Position numbers and translations under genes: made by a program. 64,000 nucleotides of DNA from Enterococcus sp. CSURQ0835 (GTDB taxonomy: Bacteria > Bacillota > Bacilli > Lactobacillales > Enterococcaceae): contig NZ_CACSLH010000010.1 in assembly GCF_902706605.1 (NCBI RefSeq), positions 28,617 through 92,616 of the forward strand, written 5' to 3'. Positions 1 through 8,215 of the stretch are shown one piece after another; the stretch's first letter is position 1, and the number at the start of each line of letters is the position of its first letter. Under the pieces are notes generated by a model. It searched no databases. It had not been told where the DNA came from and saw only the letters and a list, made by a program, of their open reading frames with translations.

Positions 1-1353
1 GCCAAACCTAAATATAAAACAGATGCTGCAATTTTAGGAATCATCACGTATTTAGTTTTCTTATATGCAAATAACGCTTGGTTAACGGTCACGGACCGCT
101 TGGCTGAAGCTGGTAAGCAAGGCTTATACGGAACGGGTCAAGGTACTGTTTTTGGGATTCAAGTAACGGATATGGGTGTCTTTTTAGGGATCTTACTTGG
201 TGTGTTTGTTGGTGTGATGGTGAATAAATTTGGTGAGATCAAATTACACAAGTATTTAGCGCCTTATTCTGGAACGAAATCAGCTTATATTTTGATCGTG
301 TTTGCGACAATCTTATTTGCAATTGGAATTACTTATCTTTGGCCGGCTGTGAATGCAGCTGTTGAAGCGGTTGTGAAAGCGACGACTACAGCAGGCTCAG
401 TTGGATTCTTCTTCTATGGGTTCTTGAATCGTTTATTGCTACCACTGGGCTTACACCATTTCTTATGGATGCCAATATTTTATACACCCCTTGGAGGAAC
501 GGCAGAGATCGCGGGTCAAGCTTACAATGGCGCTTTTAATATCTGGTTAGCTGAATTAGGCAATGCAGGTTCGATCTCTTCAATGCATCCATCGATCGGC
601 TACTTAGCAAACTTTGGTTCGATCTCATTACCGATCGGCATCGCGTTTGCACTTTGGAAAACAGCTCGTCTGGAAAATCGTAAAAAGGTAGCTGCTATCT
701 TGATTCCAACTGTCACAACTGCCTTTTTAGCTGGGGTAACAGAGCCATTAGAATTTTTATTCTTATTCTTATCACCAGTTCTTTGGACAGCGCATGCAGT
801 TGTTTATGGTCTAAGTATGCTACTCACGAATCTAGTTGGGATCAATATTCAATTTGATACGGGGATCAATATGATAATCAACAGTTTTGCCTTTCCGAGT
901 CGATTAGGTCACCAATACTTGATTCCAGTCGTATTTTTAATCACGGCAGTTCTAGAATATTTTGTCTTTAAAACGTTGATCGTAAAATTAAATATCCCAA
1001 CGTTAGGACGTGAGCCAAAAGATACGTCAATTGAAACTGTATCACTAGATGAAACCATTGATGTAAAAACGCCAGCAGAAGGTGAGACAGCATTTGAGCC
1101 GCAAATTCAAAATATTGTAGCAGGTCTAGGTGGAGCAGACAATATTGAAAGTATCATCAACTGTTATACCCGGCTGCGTGTGGATGTCAAAGATGCGGAT
1201 AAAGTCAACTTGCAGATTTTAAAAGAAAAAGTTCAAGCTTCTGGCATCGTAGATAAAGGTAAACATATCCAGATCATTATTGGGGTCGGAGTTGAAGAAG
1301 AACGAGAAAAAGTTGAGGCTTATCTAGCTCACTTACAAACGATAAATGTATAA
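1..1353 (+). CDS. PTS alpha-glucoside-type EIIBC component, 5'-truncated by window edge
   Basis: The reading frame is open from the first base, so the real start lies upstream. About 450 residues are visible. The first ~340 are hydrophobic and match the EIIC membrane domain of the glucose/alpha-glucoside PTS family (segments such as GLHHFLWMPIFYTPLGG and AGVTEPLEFLFLFLSP). A linker follows, then an EIIB domain with the phospho-accepting cysteine in the motif INCYTRLRVD. The protein should take up an alpha-linked disaccharide and phosphorylate it using phosphate from HPr and EIIA. No EIIA domain follows, so it must come from another gene. The next gene, 30 bases downstream, encodes a GH4 phospho-alpha-glucosidase, which supports a maltose- or sucrose-isomer-like substrate. 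Exact sugar not determinable here. Confidence 0.9.
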   Translation, partial: AKPKYKTDAAILGIITYLVFLYANNAWLTVTDRLAEAGKQGLYGTGQGTVFGIQVTDMGVFLGILLGVFVGVMVNKFGEIKLHKYLAPYSGTKSAYILIVFATILFAIGITYLWPAVNAAVEAVVKATTTAGSVGFFFYGFLNRLLLPLGLHHFLWMPIFYTPLGGTAEIAGQAYNGAFNIWLAELGNAGSISSMHPSIGYLANFGSISLPIGIAFALWKTARLENRKKVAAILIPTVTTAFLAGVTEPLEFLFLFLSPVLWTAHAVVYGLSMLLTNLVGINIQFDTGINMIINSFAFPSRLGHQYLIPVVFLITAVLEYFVFKTLIVKLNIPTLGREPKDTSIETVSLDETIDVKTPAEGETAFEPQIQNIVAGLGGADNIESIINCYTRLRVDVKDADKVNLQILKEKVQASGIVDKGKHIQIIIGVGVEEEREKVEAYLAHLQTINV

Positions 1354-1382
1354 GATAAATCGGATTATTGGAGGAAAATAAA

Positions 1383-2708
1383 ATGGGGAATAAATTCGTA
1401 ATGATTGGTGGCGGTTCAACTCAGTCGCCTGGTATTTTAGAAGTTTTACGGAAACGAGCAGCAGAACTGAATTTAACAGAGTTAGTGTTGTATGATAATG
1501 ACGAAGAACGGGTCAATCTGTTAGGTCAGTATACGAAAATGTATTATGGGGAGACTGGTTCAAAGGTCGCGGTCTCTTATGCTACTGATCTTGAGGCGGC
1601 TTTACAAGGAGCAGACTTCTTATTTATGCAGATCCGTCCGGGTTTGAACAAACAACGGGCAATCGATGAAAAGATTTGTTTACGCAATGGTGTCGTCGGT
1701 CAAGAAACTTGTGGACTCGGTGGTTTCTCATTTGCGATGCGAGTGATCCCGGCAGTATTAGAGATTATTCGAAAAGTCAAAGAGATCTGTCCAAATGCTT
1801 GGATTTTAAACTACACGAATCCGGAAGCAATTTTGTCAGAGGCTATTTATCGAGAATTTCCCGATGCTAATGTGCTATGTATTTGTGATATGCCGATTTC
1901 AATTGAAGGCGCGATCGCCAAATATTTCAAAAAAGATCTACGCGACTTGACCTTTAAATATTTCGGCTTGAATCACTTTGGTTGGTGGACGAATGTTATT
2001 GATGAACAAGGCAGGGATTTGTTACCGAAATTGCGGGAAGATGTCGTGTCAGGCAAGATCGACACGTTGCTCATGTCAAATGATGAAACGGAAGGCGATC
2101 AATATTGGATCGATACGTACAAACAAATGATCAGTCTCTTTAAACGTTTCCCTGAGTATTTTCCTAATTGCTACTTACAATATTATTTGACGCCTGATGA
2201 AATGGTTGCACATGACGATCCTGATTTCACTCGTGGGGACTATGTTATGCAAGGGCGAGAAAAAAGAATTTACGATGAATGTCGACGTGTCATCGCAGCG
2301 GGTTCAGCGAAAGGTTCTTCATTGCATGCAGGGGTACACGGCAATTATATCGTGGACATTGCCTATGCCATTATTCACAATACTAGAGAGCGTTTTACAG
2401 TAAACAAAAAAAATCATGGTGCAATTTCAAATTTTGATCCTGAAGCGGTAGTGGAAACGCCGGCTTACGTAGGAGCAATGGGCGCTGAAACGATCAATAT
2501 CGGTGCGATCCCAACATTCCAAAAAGGTTTGATGGAAATGCAAAAGGCTTACGAAAAAATGACCGTTGATGCCGCTTTATCAGGCTCTTATCAAACAGCT
2601 TTAGAAGCAGTGATGTTGAATAAAACGATTCCTAATTATACGATCGGGAAAAAAGTTTTAGACGAATTGTATGAAGCAAATCGAGATTTTTGGCCAGAGT
2701 TAAGTTAA
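1383..2708 (+). CDS. 6-phospho-alpha-glucosidase, glycoside hydrolase family 4
   Basis: The 441-residue product has the GH4 hallmarks. There is an N-terminal NAD-binding loop GGGSTQSPG, then CGLGGFSFAMR, the NYTNPEAI motif, and the metal-site segments ICDMPIS and GLNHFGWW. GH4 enzymes use NAD+ and Mn2+ in a redox elimination mechanism and cleave phosphorylated disaccharides in the cytoplasm. The start is placed at the ATG at 1383, which has GGAGGA seven bases upstream. An in-frame TTG at 1368 overlaps that ribosome site and is unlikely. The gene directly follows the PTS transporter, so import and cleavage are co-transcribed. The family resembles GlvA/MalA-type phospho-alpha-glucosidases; specificity within GH4 is inferred from the EIIBC neighbour. 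Confidence 0.9.
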   Translation: MGNKFVMIGGGSTQSPGILEVLRKRAAELNLTELVLYDNDEERVNLLGQYTKMYYGETGSKVAVSYATDLEAALQGADFLFMQIRPGLNKQRAIDEKICLRNGVVGQETCGLGGFSFAMRVIPAVLEIIRKVKEICPNAWILNYTNPEAILSEAIYREFPDANVLCICDMPISIEGAIAKYFKKDLRDLTFKYFGLNHFGWWTNVIDEQGRDLLPKLREDVVSGKIDTLLMSNDETEGDQYWIDTYKQMISLFKRFPEYFPNCYLQYYLTPDEMVAHDDPDFTRGDYVMQGREKRIYDECRRVIAAGSAKGSSLHAGVHGNYIVDIAYAIIHNTRERFTVNKKNHGAISNFDPEAVVETPAYVGAMGAETINIGAIPTFQKGLMEMQKAYEKMTVDAALSGSYQTALEAVMLNKTIPNYTIGKKVLDELYEANRDFWPELS

Positions 2709-2740
2709 GCTATTCAAAATAAAACAAGTGCTATTGAATT

Positions 2741-2772
2741 GAGCCGTCTTTTATTGACGGCTCTTTTAGTTT
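2741..2772 (+). terminator. Rho-independent terminator after GH4 gene
   Basis: An 8-bp stem (GAGCCGTC at 2741-2748 with GACGGCTC at 2756-2763) and a 7-base loop are followed by TTTTAGTTT. It ends the PTS/GH4 operon. Confidence 0.85.
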
Positions 2773-2825
2773 GTCTCAAAGGAACTTAAAGTACGATTTG
2801 ATTTAAAGATGGGACACAAACACCA

Positions 2826-3260
2826 TTAGTGCGTCAGCTGTTTATAAATTCGCACCCACCACGGATCTTTGATGGCACAGTATTGCACGGGTAATTGTTT
2901 GAGAGCTAGTTGAATCTGTTTTTTTCGTTGAGGGATCAAGTTTAATGGGAGCTGTCTCGGTGAGAAAAAGCGTAGTTCTTTTGTCTCAGGGCCGCTAGTG
3001 AGCCAGTGACCACCTGAGATCTGACTACAAAAAATGATTTGTTCATCAGCTAACGTTGCATTGTAAAAATGTCCGACTTTGCGCTGCGGTGTGACACTCA
3101 GTCCTGTTTCTTCTGTGGTTTCTCGGAGCAAGGCAATAATCGGTGTTTCATCTGTTTCTTTTCTTCCGCCGGGCAGATCCCAAAAAGGAATATCGCGCCG
3201 TTTGACTAGCAGAACTTTTTCGTTGTGAAAAATGAGATTAAAGACGCCAATTGTTTTCAA
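2826..3260 (-). CDS. NUDIX hydrolase
   Basis: The 144-residue protein contains a complete Nudix box (G-x5-E-x7-RE-x2-EE-x-G) starting at GRKETDE and ending at RETTEETGL. It should bind Mg2+ and hydrolyse a nucleoside diphosphate linked to another group; the substrate cannot be told from sequence. The start is TTG at 3260. AGGAGG at 3268-3273 on the minus strand sits seven bases before it, and no ATG fits better. It stands alone between the GH4 terminator and the divergent nucleotidase gene. Nothing in the context indicates a role beyond nucleotide-pool sanitation. Confidence 0.85.
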   Translation of the reverse strand: MKTIGVFNLIFHNEKVLLVKRRDIPFWDLPGGRKETDETPIIALLRETTEETGLSVTPQRKVGHFYNATLADEQIIFCSQISGGHWLTSGPETKELRFFSPRQLPLNLIPQRKKQIQLALKQLPVQYCAIKDPWWVRIYKQLTH

Positions 3261-3526
3261 CTACTCACCTCCTAATTCTACGATAGCATAGATCAGCTGA
3301 AAAAATTATTTTAATTTATCCCCGAGTGATTGAAAAATTTCTAATTAAAACAACAGCTAAAAAACTTTTAAGTGAAAAAGAGAATCGTTTGTAAAACTTG
3401 CTGTCAAAGGTCTAGATCGTAAATTATTTTATGATAAAACTGTGAAAAAATATTGCCTTTTTTTATTTTTGCGGTATATTGAAATCGGATCCAAAAATCT
3501 TTTATTTTTGAAAGCGAGGTTTTTTT

Positions 3527-5728
3527 GTGGTAAAGGGGACAGGTAAATTCAGCTTCATCTCAATGTCGGTTTTGCTCGGTCTTTCAGTTGGAGCGTTCGG
3601 TCAAACAGCAAAAGCTGACAGTGTACCGGTACAGATGTTAGGAATCAATGATTTTCATGGTGCATTGAGTACGACAGGAAGTTATTATGACGGTGCAGGG
3701 CATAAGACAGCTAATGCTGGAACAGCCTCATTGATGGCAGGTTATTTCAATCAGTCAACCAAAGATTTCATGACCAAAAATGCCAACGGAATCTCAATGC
3801 GAGTGCAAGCTGGTGATATGGTGGGAGCAAGTCCAGCCAACTCTGGTTTGTTGCAAGATCAACCGACGATGCGGGTCTTGAACCAAATGAAATTTGATGT
3901 CGGGACTTTAGGAAATCACGAATTTGACGAAGGCTTAGCTGAGTACAACCGGATTTTAAATGGTGACAAACCAGCAAAAGATTCAAATTTTTATCCGATC
4001 GTCTATGATTACAACAATGCCTACACAAAAGACCAATTAAAAGGCGGCTTTGATCTTGTCATCGCAAATGTCAAAGACAAAATGACCGGTAAAAATCCTT
4101 ATGACTGGAAAGATTATACGGTTAAAGAATATGATCAAAATGGTCAGAAAGTAAAAATCGGTTTTATCGGTGTCGTAACGACTGAGATCCCGAACTTAGT
4201 TTTAGCCGCGCACCATAAAGATTATAATTTTACTGACCCGGCTCAAGCAATTGCAGATAATGCTAAGACGTTAGTTGAAAAAGAAAAGGTCAATGCGATC
4301 GTCGTGTTAGGTCATACACCTTCAATGCAAACTGGAGCAGATGGTGCGACCGGTGAAACTGCAGAGATCATCAACAAAGTGAACCAATTGTATCCTGCAA
4401 ATAGCGTCGATGCGTATTTTGCTGGGCACAACCATGTCTATACAGATGCAGTCGTAGGCAAGACTCGTGTCGTTCAATCAACTTCACAAGGTAAGGGCTA
4501 TATTGATTTACAAGGGACTTATGATACAGAAAAAGGTGATTTTACGGTCACACCTGAAGCTACCGTCAATCCAGTTCGCCCAACAGATGCCAACTACACG
4601 GCACCAGAAGCTGATAAAGATGTGCAAGCGATCGTGGACGATGCTTCTGAACGCGTGAAAGCTGTGACCGAACAAAAAATCGGAACTGCTGAACAAGCTA
4701 AAGACATTACGCGAAATGTCAATGATGTTGGTGAGTCACCTGCTGGCAATCTGATCACTGATGCGCAACTGCACATGGCGGAGAAAAAAGGAGTCAAAGC
4801 TGATTTTGCTATGACGAATAATGGTGGTATCCGTGCCGATCTAAAAGTCGGTTCAGATGGTTCGATCACGTGGGGAGCAGCCCAAGCGGTCCAACCTTTT
4901 GGAAATATTTTACAAGTTGTCGAAATGACTGGCGCTCAAATCAAAAATGTGTTGAATGAACAAACTTTCAGCCATGATCCGGTTGAAAATCGTGGCAATG
5001 GTTACTTCTTACAAGTGGCTGGGTTGAAATATAGTGTGATCGATAATCCTGATCAAGCTGATAAAGATCATCCGCTAGTTGTGGATACTTTGACAAAAGC
5101 AAATGGTGATGCAATCGAAGCGGATAAAACTTACCGTGTCGTGATCAATGATTTCTTATTTGGCGGTGGCGATGGTTTTGCGGAATTCACGAAAGCTAAA
5201 TTAGTCGGCGCACTTGATCCAGATACCGAAACTTTTATCGGCTACATCCAAGACTTAGCTGAATCTGGTAAAAAAGTCGTGGCGGCAATCGATGGTCGGA
5301 AAACGTATGCGAAAGAACCCGCTGTCACGAAACAGCCAGTCTATCGTTTATACAATCCAAATTCGAGCGAGCACTTCTACACATTACATGCTGGCGAAAA
5401 AGACAACTTGATCAAGCTTGGTTGGAACGATGAAGGAATCAGCTGGCAAGCACCAGACAAAGGCGATGCAGTCTATCGTTTATACAATCCAAATGCTGGC
5501 GATCACCATTATACGATGAGTGTCGTTGAACGTGATACGTTGAAAAACTTAGGTTGGAAAGACGAAGGCCGCAGTTTCTATTCAGGCGGCGACAAAGATA
5601 TTTATCGTCTTTATAACAAAAACGCAGTAGCTGGCGCGCATCATTACACGCGCTATGCTAGTGAACGTGATTCATTGAAAAAAATCGGTTGGACGGACGA
5701 AGGTGTCGGGTTCAAAGGATTTGAATAG
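3527..5728 (+). CDS. Secreted 5'-nucleotidase/2',3'-cyclic phosphodiesterase with C-terminal triple repeat
   Basis: This 733-residue secreted protein starts at GTG 3527, with GCGAGGT just upstream. A signal peptide probably ends at AKA-D (about residue 31). The calcineurin-like metallophosphatase domain shows GINDFHG, AGDMVGASP, GNHEFDEG, GHTPSM and GHNHVYTD. The 5'-nucleotidase C-terminal domain shows TNNGGIRADL, FGNILQVVEM and FLFGGGDGF. It should dephosphorylate extracellular nucleotides to nucleosides. The last ~128 residues (from residue 606) form three repeats of 41-44 residues beginning YRLYNPN or similar, resembling DUF5648, probably a surface- or glycan-binding module. No LPxTG sorting signal is present. 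The same three-repeat tail occurs on two minus-strand genes at the far end of the window. Confidence 0.93.
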   Translation: MVKGTGKFSFISMSVLLGLSVGAFGQTAKADSVPVQMLGINDFHGALSTTGSYYDGAGHKTANAGTASLMAGYFNQSTKDFMTKNANGISMRVQAGDMVGASPANSGLLQDQPTMRVLNQMKFDVGTLGNHEFDEGLAEYNRILNGDKPAKDSNFYPIVYDYNNAYTKDQLKGGFDLVIANVKDKMTGKNPYDWKDYTVKEYDQNGQKVKIGFIGVVTTEIPNLVLAAHHKDYNFTDPAQAIADNAKTLVEKEKVNAIVVLGHTPSMQTGADGATGETAEIINKVNQLYPANSVDAYFAGHNHVYTDAVVGKTRVVQSTSQGKGYIDLQGTYDTEKGDFTVTPEATVNPVRPTDANYTAPEADKDVQAIVDDASERVKAVTEQKIGTAEQAKDITRNVNDVGESPAGNLITDAQLHMAEKKGVKADFAMTNNGGIRADLKVGSDGSITWGAAQAVQPFGNILQVVEMTGAQIKNVLNEQTFSHDPVENRGNGYFLQVAGLKYSVIDNPDQADKDHPLVVDTLTKANGDAIEADKTYRVVINDFLFGGGDGFAEFTKAKLVGALDPDTETFIGYIQDLAESGKKVVAAIDGRKTYAKEPAVTKQPVYRLYNPNSSEHFYTLHAGEKDNLIKLGWNDEGISWQAPDKGDAVYRLYNPNAGDHHYTMSVVERDTLKNLGWKDEGRSFYSGGDKDIYRLYNKNAVAGAHHYTRYASERDSLKKIGWTDEGVGFKGFE
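5339..5728 (+). repeat. Three DUF5648-like protein repeats coded in tandem
   Basis: Repeats start at residues 606, 650 and 693 of the nucleotidase. Each has the pattern YRLYN, then HFYT or HHYT, then an acidic helix, then GW-x-(D/E)EG. Repeat 1 has EHFYT, repeat 2 GDHHYT and repeat 3 AGAHHYT. The same order is found in the proteins at 61755-63101 and 63091-63921. Confidence 0.85.
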
Positions 5729-5738
5729 TGAGTTGGAA

Positions 5739-5765
5739 AGCTCGGCTACGGTCGGGCTTTTTTTA
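5739..5765 (+). terminator. Rho-independent terminator after 5'-nucleotidase
   Basis: Stem AGCTCGGC (5739-5746) pairs with GTCGGGCT (5751-5758) using two G-U pairs. It has a TACG tetraloop and a seven-T tail. Confidence 0.8.
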
Positions 5766-5826
5766 TTCGAGTAGTTGGGCATTTCTTGTTAAAATAAAAA
5801 GCAGTGAAAGTTAAAAGGAGGATCGC

Positions 5827-6369
5827 ATGTTAGATAAGACAGTTCCTTACGTTGAATTTTGGATGGTACGAGAAACAGTCCAGCCAGTACCAAAAGTAGC
5901 ACTTCCCAGCGGGTTTCGGGCCACTTTTTATCAACCGGGCGATGAAGTTGCTTGGGGGAAAATCGAGACGGCGGTCGGAGAGTTTGAAGCTGAAACAGCG
6001 GCGGCGGCTTATTTTGCTAAAACATTTGCACCATACCCAGCCGAATTAGCTAGCCGAATGTTGTTCATCGAAAATGCTGCAGGGGATAAAGTGGGTACGT
6101 GTACAGCCTGGTGGTCAAAAGAAAATCAGCCGTTGGTCCATTGGCTGGCGGTGATCCCAACAGAACAAGGTCAAGGGTTGGCTAAGTATCTAATCAGTAC
6201 GATCACTAATTTATTATTGGAATTAGGTGAAGGTCAGCCTGTGATCTTACACACTCAAACGTGGAGCCATCCCGCTGTCAGACTGTACCAAAAGCTAGGC
6301 TATGAGATTGCCCCGATTGGAGAATTCAAGCAAGCAAGACAAGTATTAGAGCAGCTCCGAAAAAGATAG
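5827..6369 (+). CDS. GNAT-family N-acetyltransferase
   Basis: The 180-residue protein has the GNAT acetyl-CoA-binding motif A (VIPTEQGQGLAKYLI, about residues 116-130). It is preceded by the beta-strand HWLAVI and followed by the C-terminal segment AVRLYQKLGYE typical of the fold. It should transfer an acetyl group to an amine; the acceptor is unknown. The start is ATG 5827 with AAGGAGG a few bases upstream. The gene is monocistronic, lying between two strong terminators. Nothing nearby suggests a pathway. Confidence 0.8.
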   Translation: MLDKTVPYVEFWMVRETVQPVPKVALPSGFRATFYQPGDEVAWGKIETAVGEFEAETAAAAYFAKTFAPYPAELASRMLFIENAAGDKVGTCTAWWSKENQPLVHWLAVIPTEQGQGLAKYLISTITNLLLELGEGQPVILHTQTWSHPAVRLYQKLGYEIAPIGEFKQARQVLEQLRKR

Positions 6370-6399
6370 TTTAGATTTAGCTAGCTTCTTCTTAGTTGC

Positions 6400-6447
6400 A
6401 AAAAGCAGAACGACGGATTGATTTGTCAACTCGTCGTTCTGCTTTTT
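6400..6447 (+). terminator. Long bidirectional terminator hairpin
   Basis: A 16-bp perfect stem (6400-6415 with 6432-6447) carries A-runs on the left and T-runs on the right. It can therefore end the GNAT gene and perhaps stop the converging gene at 6536 on the other strand. Confidence 0.85.
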
Positions 6448-6535
6448 AACTTTGTCAGGTCGAGGTCAAGTCAAAGTAAGTTTCTTTTTAGTTTATAGAA
6501 TTGGTTTAAATTCTTTAAGTAAGGCTTCTCTAAAT

Positions 6536-6874
6536 TTAGGTCAATCTTTTTTTCCGCTGCGCAAGTTTACGTAGATTTTTGAACGTGAGGCGGGCACTTT
6601 TGTTCATCACTGGTTTGACTTTCACTCGTTTTTTCAAGCGTGCTGAGCGAGTTGCTTGAGGGATGACATCTTTTTGAAGTTTGATCTGCTGGCGTAAAAC
6701 TGCGCGTACGGCATGGAAGAAGACTAAGAACAACGTCATAATGAAAATAAACGTCCATAAAGGTTGTGGGATTGCCGCGGCTTTTGTTTCATAGCCGATC
6801 TTGATCAGTAACCCGACACTTGTGCCAATGATCAAATAAAATGTATAGATCACGATATTCAGTATTTTTAACAT
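6536..6874 (-). CDS. Small membrane protein with basic C-terminus, unknown function
   Basis: The 112-residue product starts at ATG 6874, preceded by AAGGAGGG on the minus strand. Two hydrophobic segments are visible (about residues 5-27 and 38-58). The last ~50 residues are strongly basic (many K and R) and probably cytoplasmic. No known domain was recognised. It lies between a terminator hairpin and a long AT-rich spacer and is not part of an evident operon. The clean ribosome site and the hydrophobic/basic layout support it being real. Function is unknown. Confidence 0.65.
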   Translation of the reverse strand: MLKILNIVIYTFYLIIGTSVGLLIKIGYETKAAAIPQPLWTFIFIMTLFLVFFHAVRAVLRQQIKLQKDVIPQATRSARLKKRVKVKPVMNKSARLTFKNLRKLAQRKKRLT

Positions 6875-7383
6875 GGGAATCCCTCCTTGATGATTCGCTT
6901 GTTGAAATCTAATTGTAATATTACGAAAATGATAAAAATTAAATAAATAACCTTAAAATAAATAGATTAGAAGAAATTTCATTTTATGAATGATCGGATT
7001 ATTCAGATTATTTAAAGACATAACCCTAATTATAACAATTTTTAGAATTATCTAGTTGCTACTTACTATTTTTTAATTCGTTATACATTAAATTATAAAA
7101 TAAAATGATTCAAAAAAATATTTAGTTCTTGTTACTTAAATGTTACCAAAATATTACAAAATTGTAAAAGAAAATTTTTGGATTTGCTCTTCTTTTTTTC
7201 TTAAGGAGAGTTGAAGCTTAGAAAGGAGGAAAATTTTTGGTTTAATATAAAGGGTACGAGGAAAAATGGCTGAAATTCAAAGAAAGAACCGACTTTCGCT
7301 ATATTTTTTTCACATTTAGTTGGTAAAGTAAGACTAACCCTAAATCAATCTTTTTCATTTCCTGTAATCTTACAGGCCTCCTG
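6875..7383. other. AT-rich intergenic stretch upstream of a small transcription unit
   Basis: About 500 bases without a recognisable long gene. The left part (6900-7190) is very AT-rich and probably holds promoters for the minus-strand gene at 6874. The right part has a ribosome-like AAAGGAGG at about 7223, a second purine-rich site, a 17-codon reading frame (7266-7319) and a plus-strand terminator at 7384. This suggests a short transcript. Confidence 0.4.
7266..7319 (+). CDS. Possible 17-residue leader or small peptide
   Basis: A short frame (ATG 7266 to TAG 7317-7319) encodes MAEIQRKNRLSLYFFHI. It has an ACGAGG-like ribosome site about five bases upstream and a strong plus-strand terminator 65 bases downstream. 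Basic residues precede a short aromatic tail. No family is recognised. It could be a small protein, a leader peptide, or chance coding inside a small RNA. The evidence is limited to position and the terminator. Confidence 0.25.
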   Translation: MAEIQRKNRLSLYFFHI

Positions 7384-7414
7384 AGCTTGCGTTTGAGCTA
7401 ACGCAAGCTTTTTT
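7384..7414 (+). terminator. Plus-strand terminator of a putative small RNA
   Basis: A 10-bp perfect stem AGCTTGCGTT (7384-7393) / AACGCAAGCT (7400-7409) with a 6-base loop is followed by TTTTT. No long plus-strand gene precedes it, so it probably ends a short transcript. Confidence 0.8.
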
Positions 7415-7420
7415 GCGCAC

Positions 7421-7475
7421 TAAAAAGCGAGCCGCTTCATGAGTAATATCCTACTCGTGAAGCGACTCGCTGTTT
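7421..7475 (-). terminator. Terminator for the minus-strand peptidase gene
   Basis: A long near-perfect stem (7426-7445 with 7452-7471) has a T-run on the minus strand. It lies directly downstream of the peptidase pseudogene. Confidence 0.8.
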
Positions 7476-7490
7476 TGGTGGAATCAGTTA

Positions 7491-8139
7491 CTAACCAAAG
7501 CTCCAAGCATGAGAAGTTTGACTTAAAAGATGTGGAAGGTCGTAACTTTTTTCGAAATGTTTTTTAGTTTGAGAATCGTTAGGATCAAAGACTGTAATCT
7601 TTTGACTATGGGGCTCTTGTTTAATGACTAAGATATGCCCGACTGCGGTAAATTCGCCAGGTTTGACCGATAAGACTACCGGTTGACCTGCTGCCAACTT
7701 AGTTTGGATCCGTGTTTGATCGAGACCGAGATCGTCATAATGCAATTGGTAGTGAGTAGCAAATGCTGGAAAGATCGACCAAGCCGTGCCTTGGCCAGCT
7801 ATATAATATTGATCGTGGGCCCATGCTAATATCTCAGGTGGTGTGACGGCTTTTTTTTTGATAAAAGCTCAAGATCATAGCCAGCGAGGTGATGGCACAA
7901 CCATTGGTAGCAAGATCGTTACTGGAACTGCCGCTACCGTAAGCTTGATCGCGCCAACGCGGATCAGTTTGCAATAATAGCTGCATGTCTTGGCCTTTTA
8001 ATTGTAATTCTTGATTGGCTTCTTTAGCTAATGCTGAGTCATGGTCAGTTGTCTCATGGGACAAAACGCGCAAAGCGATTAAAAAGACACTAGCGGCGAT
8101 TAGTAAAATCCCGAGCACAATGGGGAGATTTTTTCTCAT
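7491..8139 (-). pseudogene. C39-like cysteine peptidase, interrupted by a +1 frameshift in an A9 run
   Basis: The N-terminal part starts at ATG 8139 after GGAGGTG. It has one membrane anchor or signal segment, then DPRWRDQAYGSG and the likely catalytic cysteine in TNGCAITSLAMIL. The frame then enters nine adenines (plus-strand T's 7851-7859) and stops eight codons after the tract begins. Removing one A restores an open frame through EILAWAHDQYY to GHILVIKQ, which holds the expected histidine, and on to the stop at 7491. The full product would be about 215 residues, an exported peptidase_C39_2-type protein. Both halves keep family-like sequence, so the break is recent, phase-variable, bypassed by slippage, or a sequencing error. 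Confidence 0.8.
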
Positions 8140-8163
8140 TGTAGACACCTCCATTTCTCAGTG

Positions 8164-8202
8164 TACAAAAACCCGGCTGAAAAAGCATCAGACTCCAGCC
8201 GG
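8164..8202 (-). terminator. Terminator of the ABC-F gene
   Basis: Stem CCGGCTG (8173-8179) pairs with CAGCCGG (8196-8202). On the minus strand it is followed by GGGTTTTTG. It separates the ABC-F gene from the peptidase pseudogene. Confidence 0.75.
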
Positions 8203-8215
8203 ACTTTCCTAAAAC

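Noticed and set aside
3527..5728. LPxTG cell-wall anchor on the 5'-nucleotidase
   Set aside because: The protein ends directly after the third repeat, with no LPxTG, hydrophobic tail or basic end.
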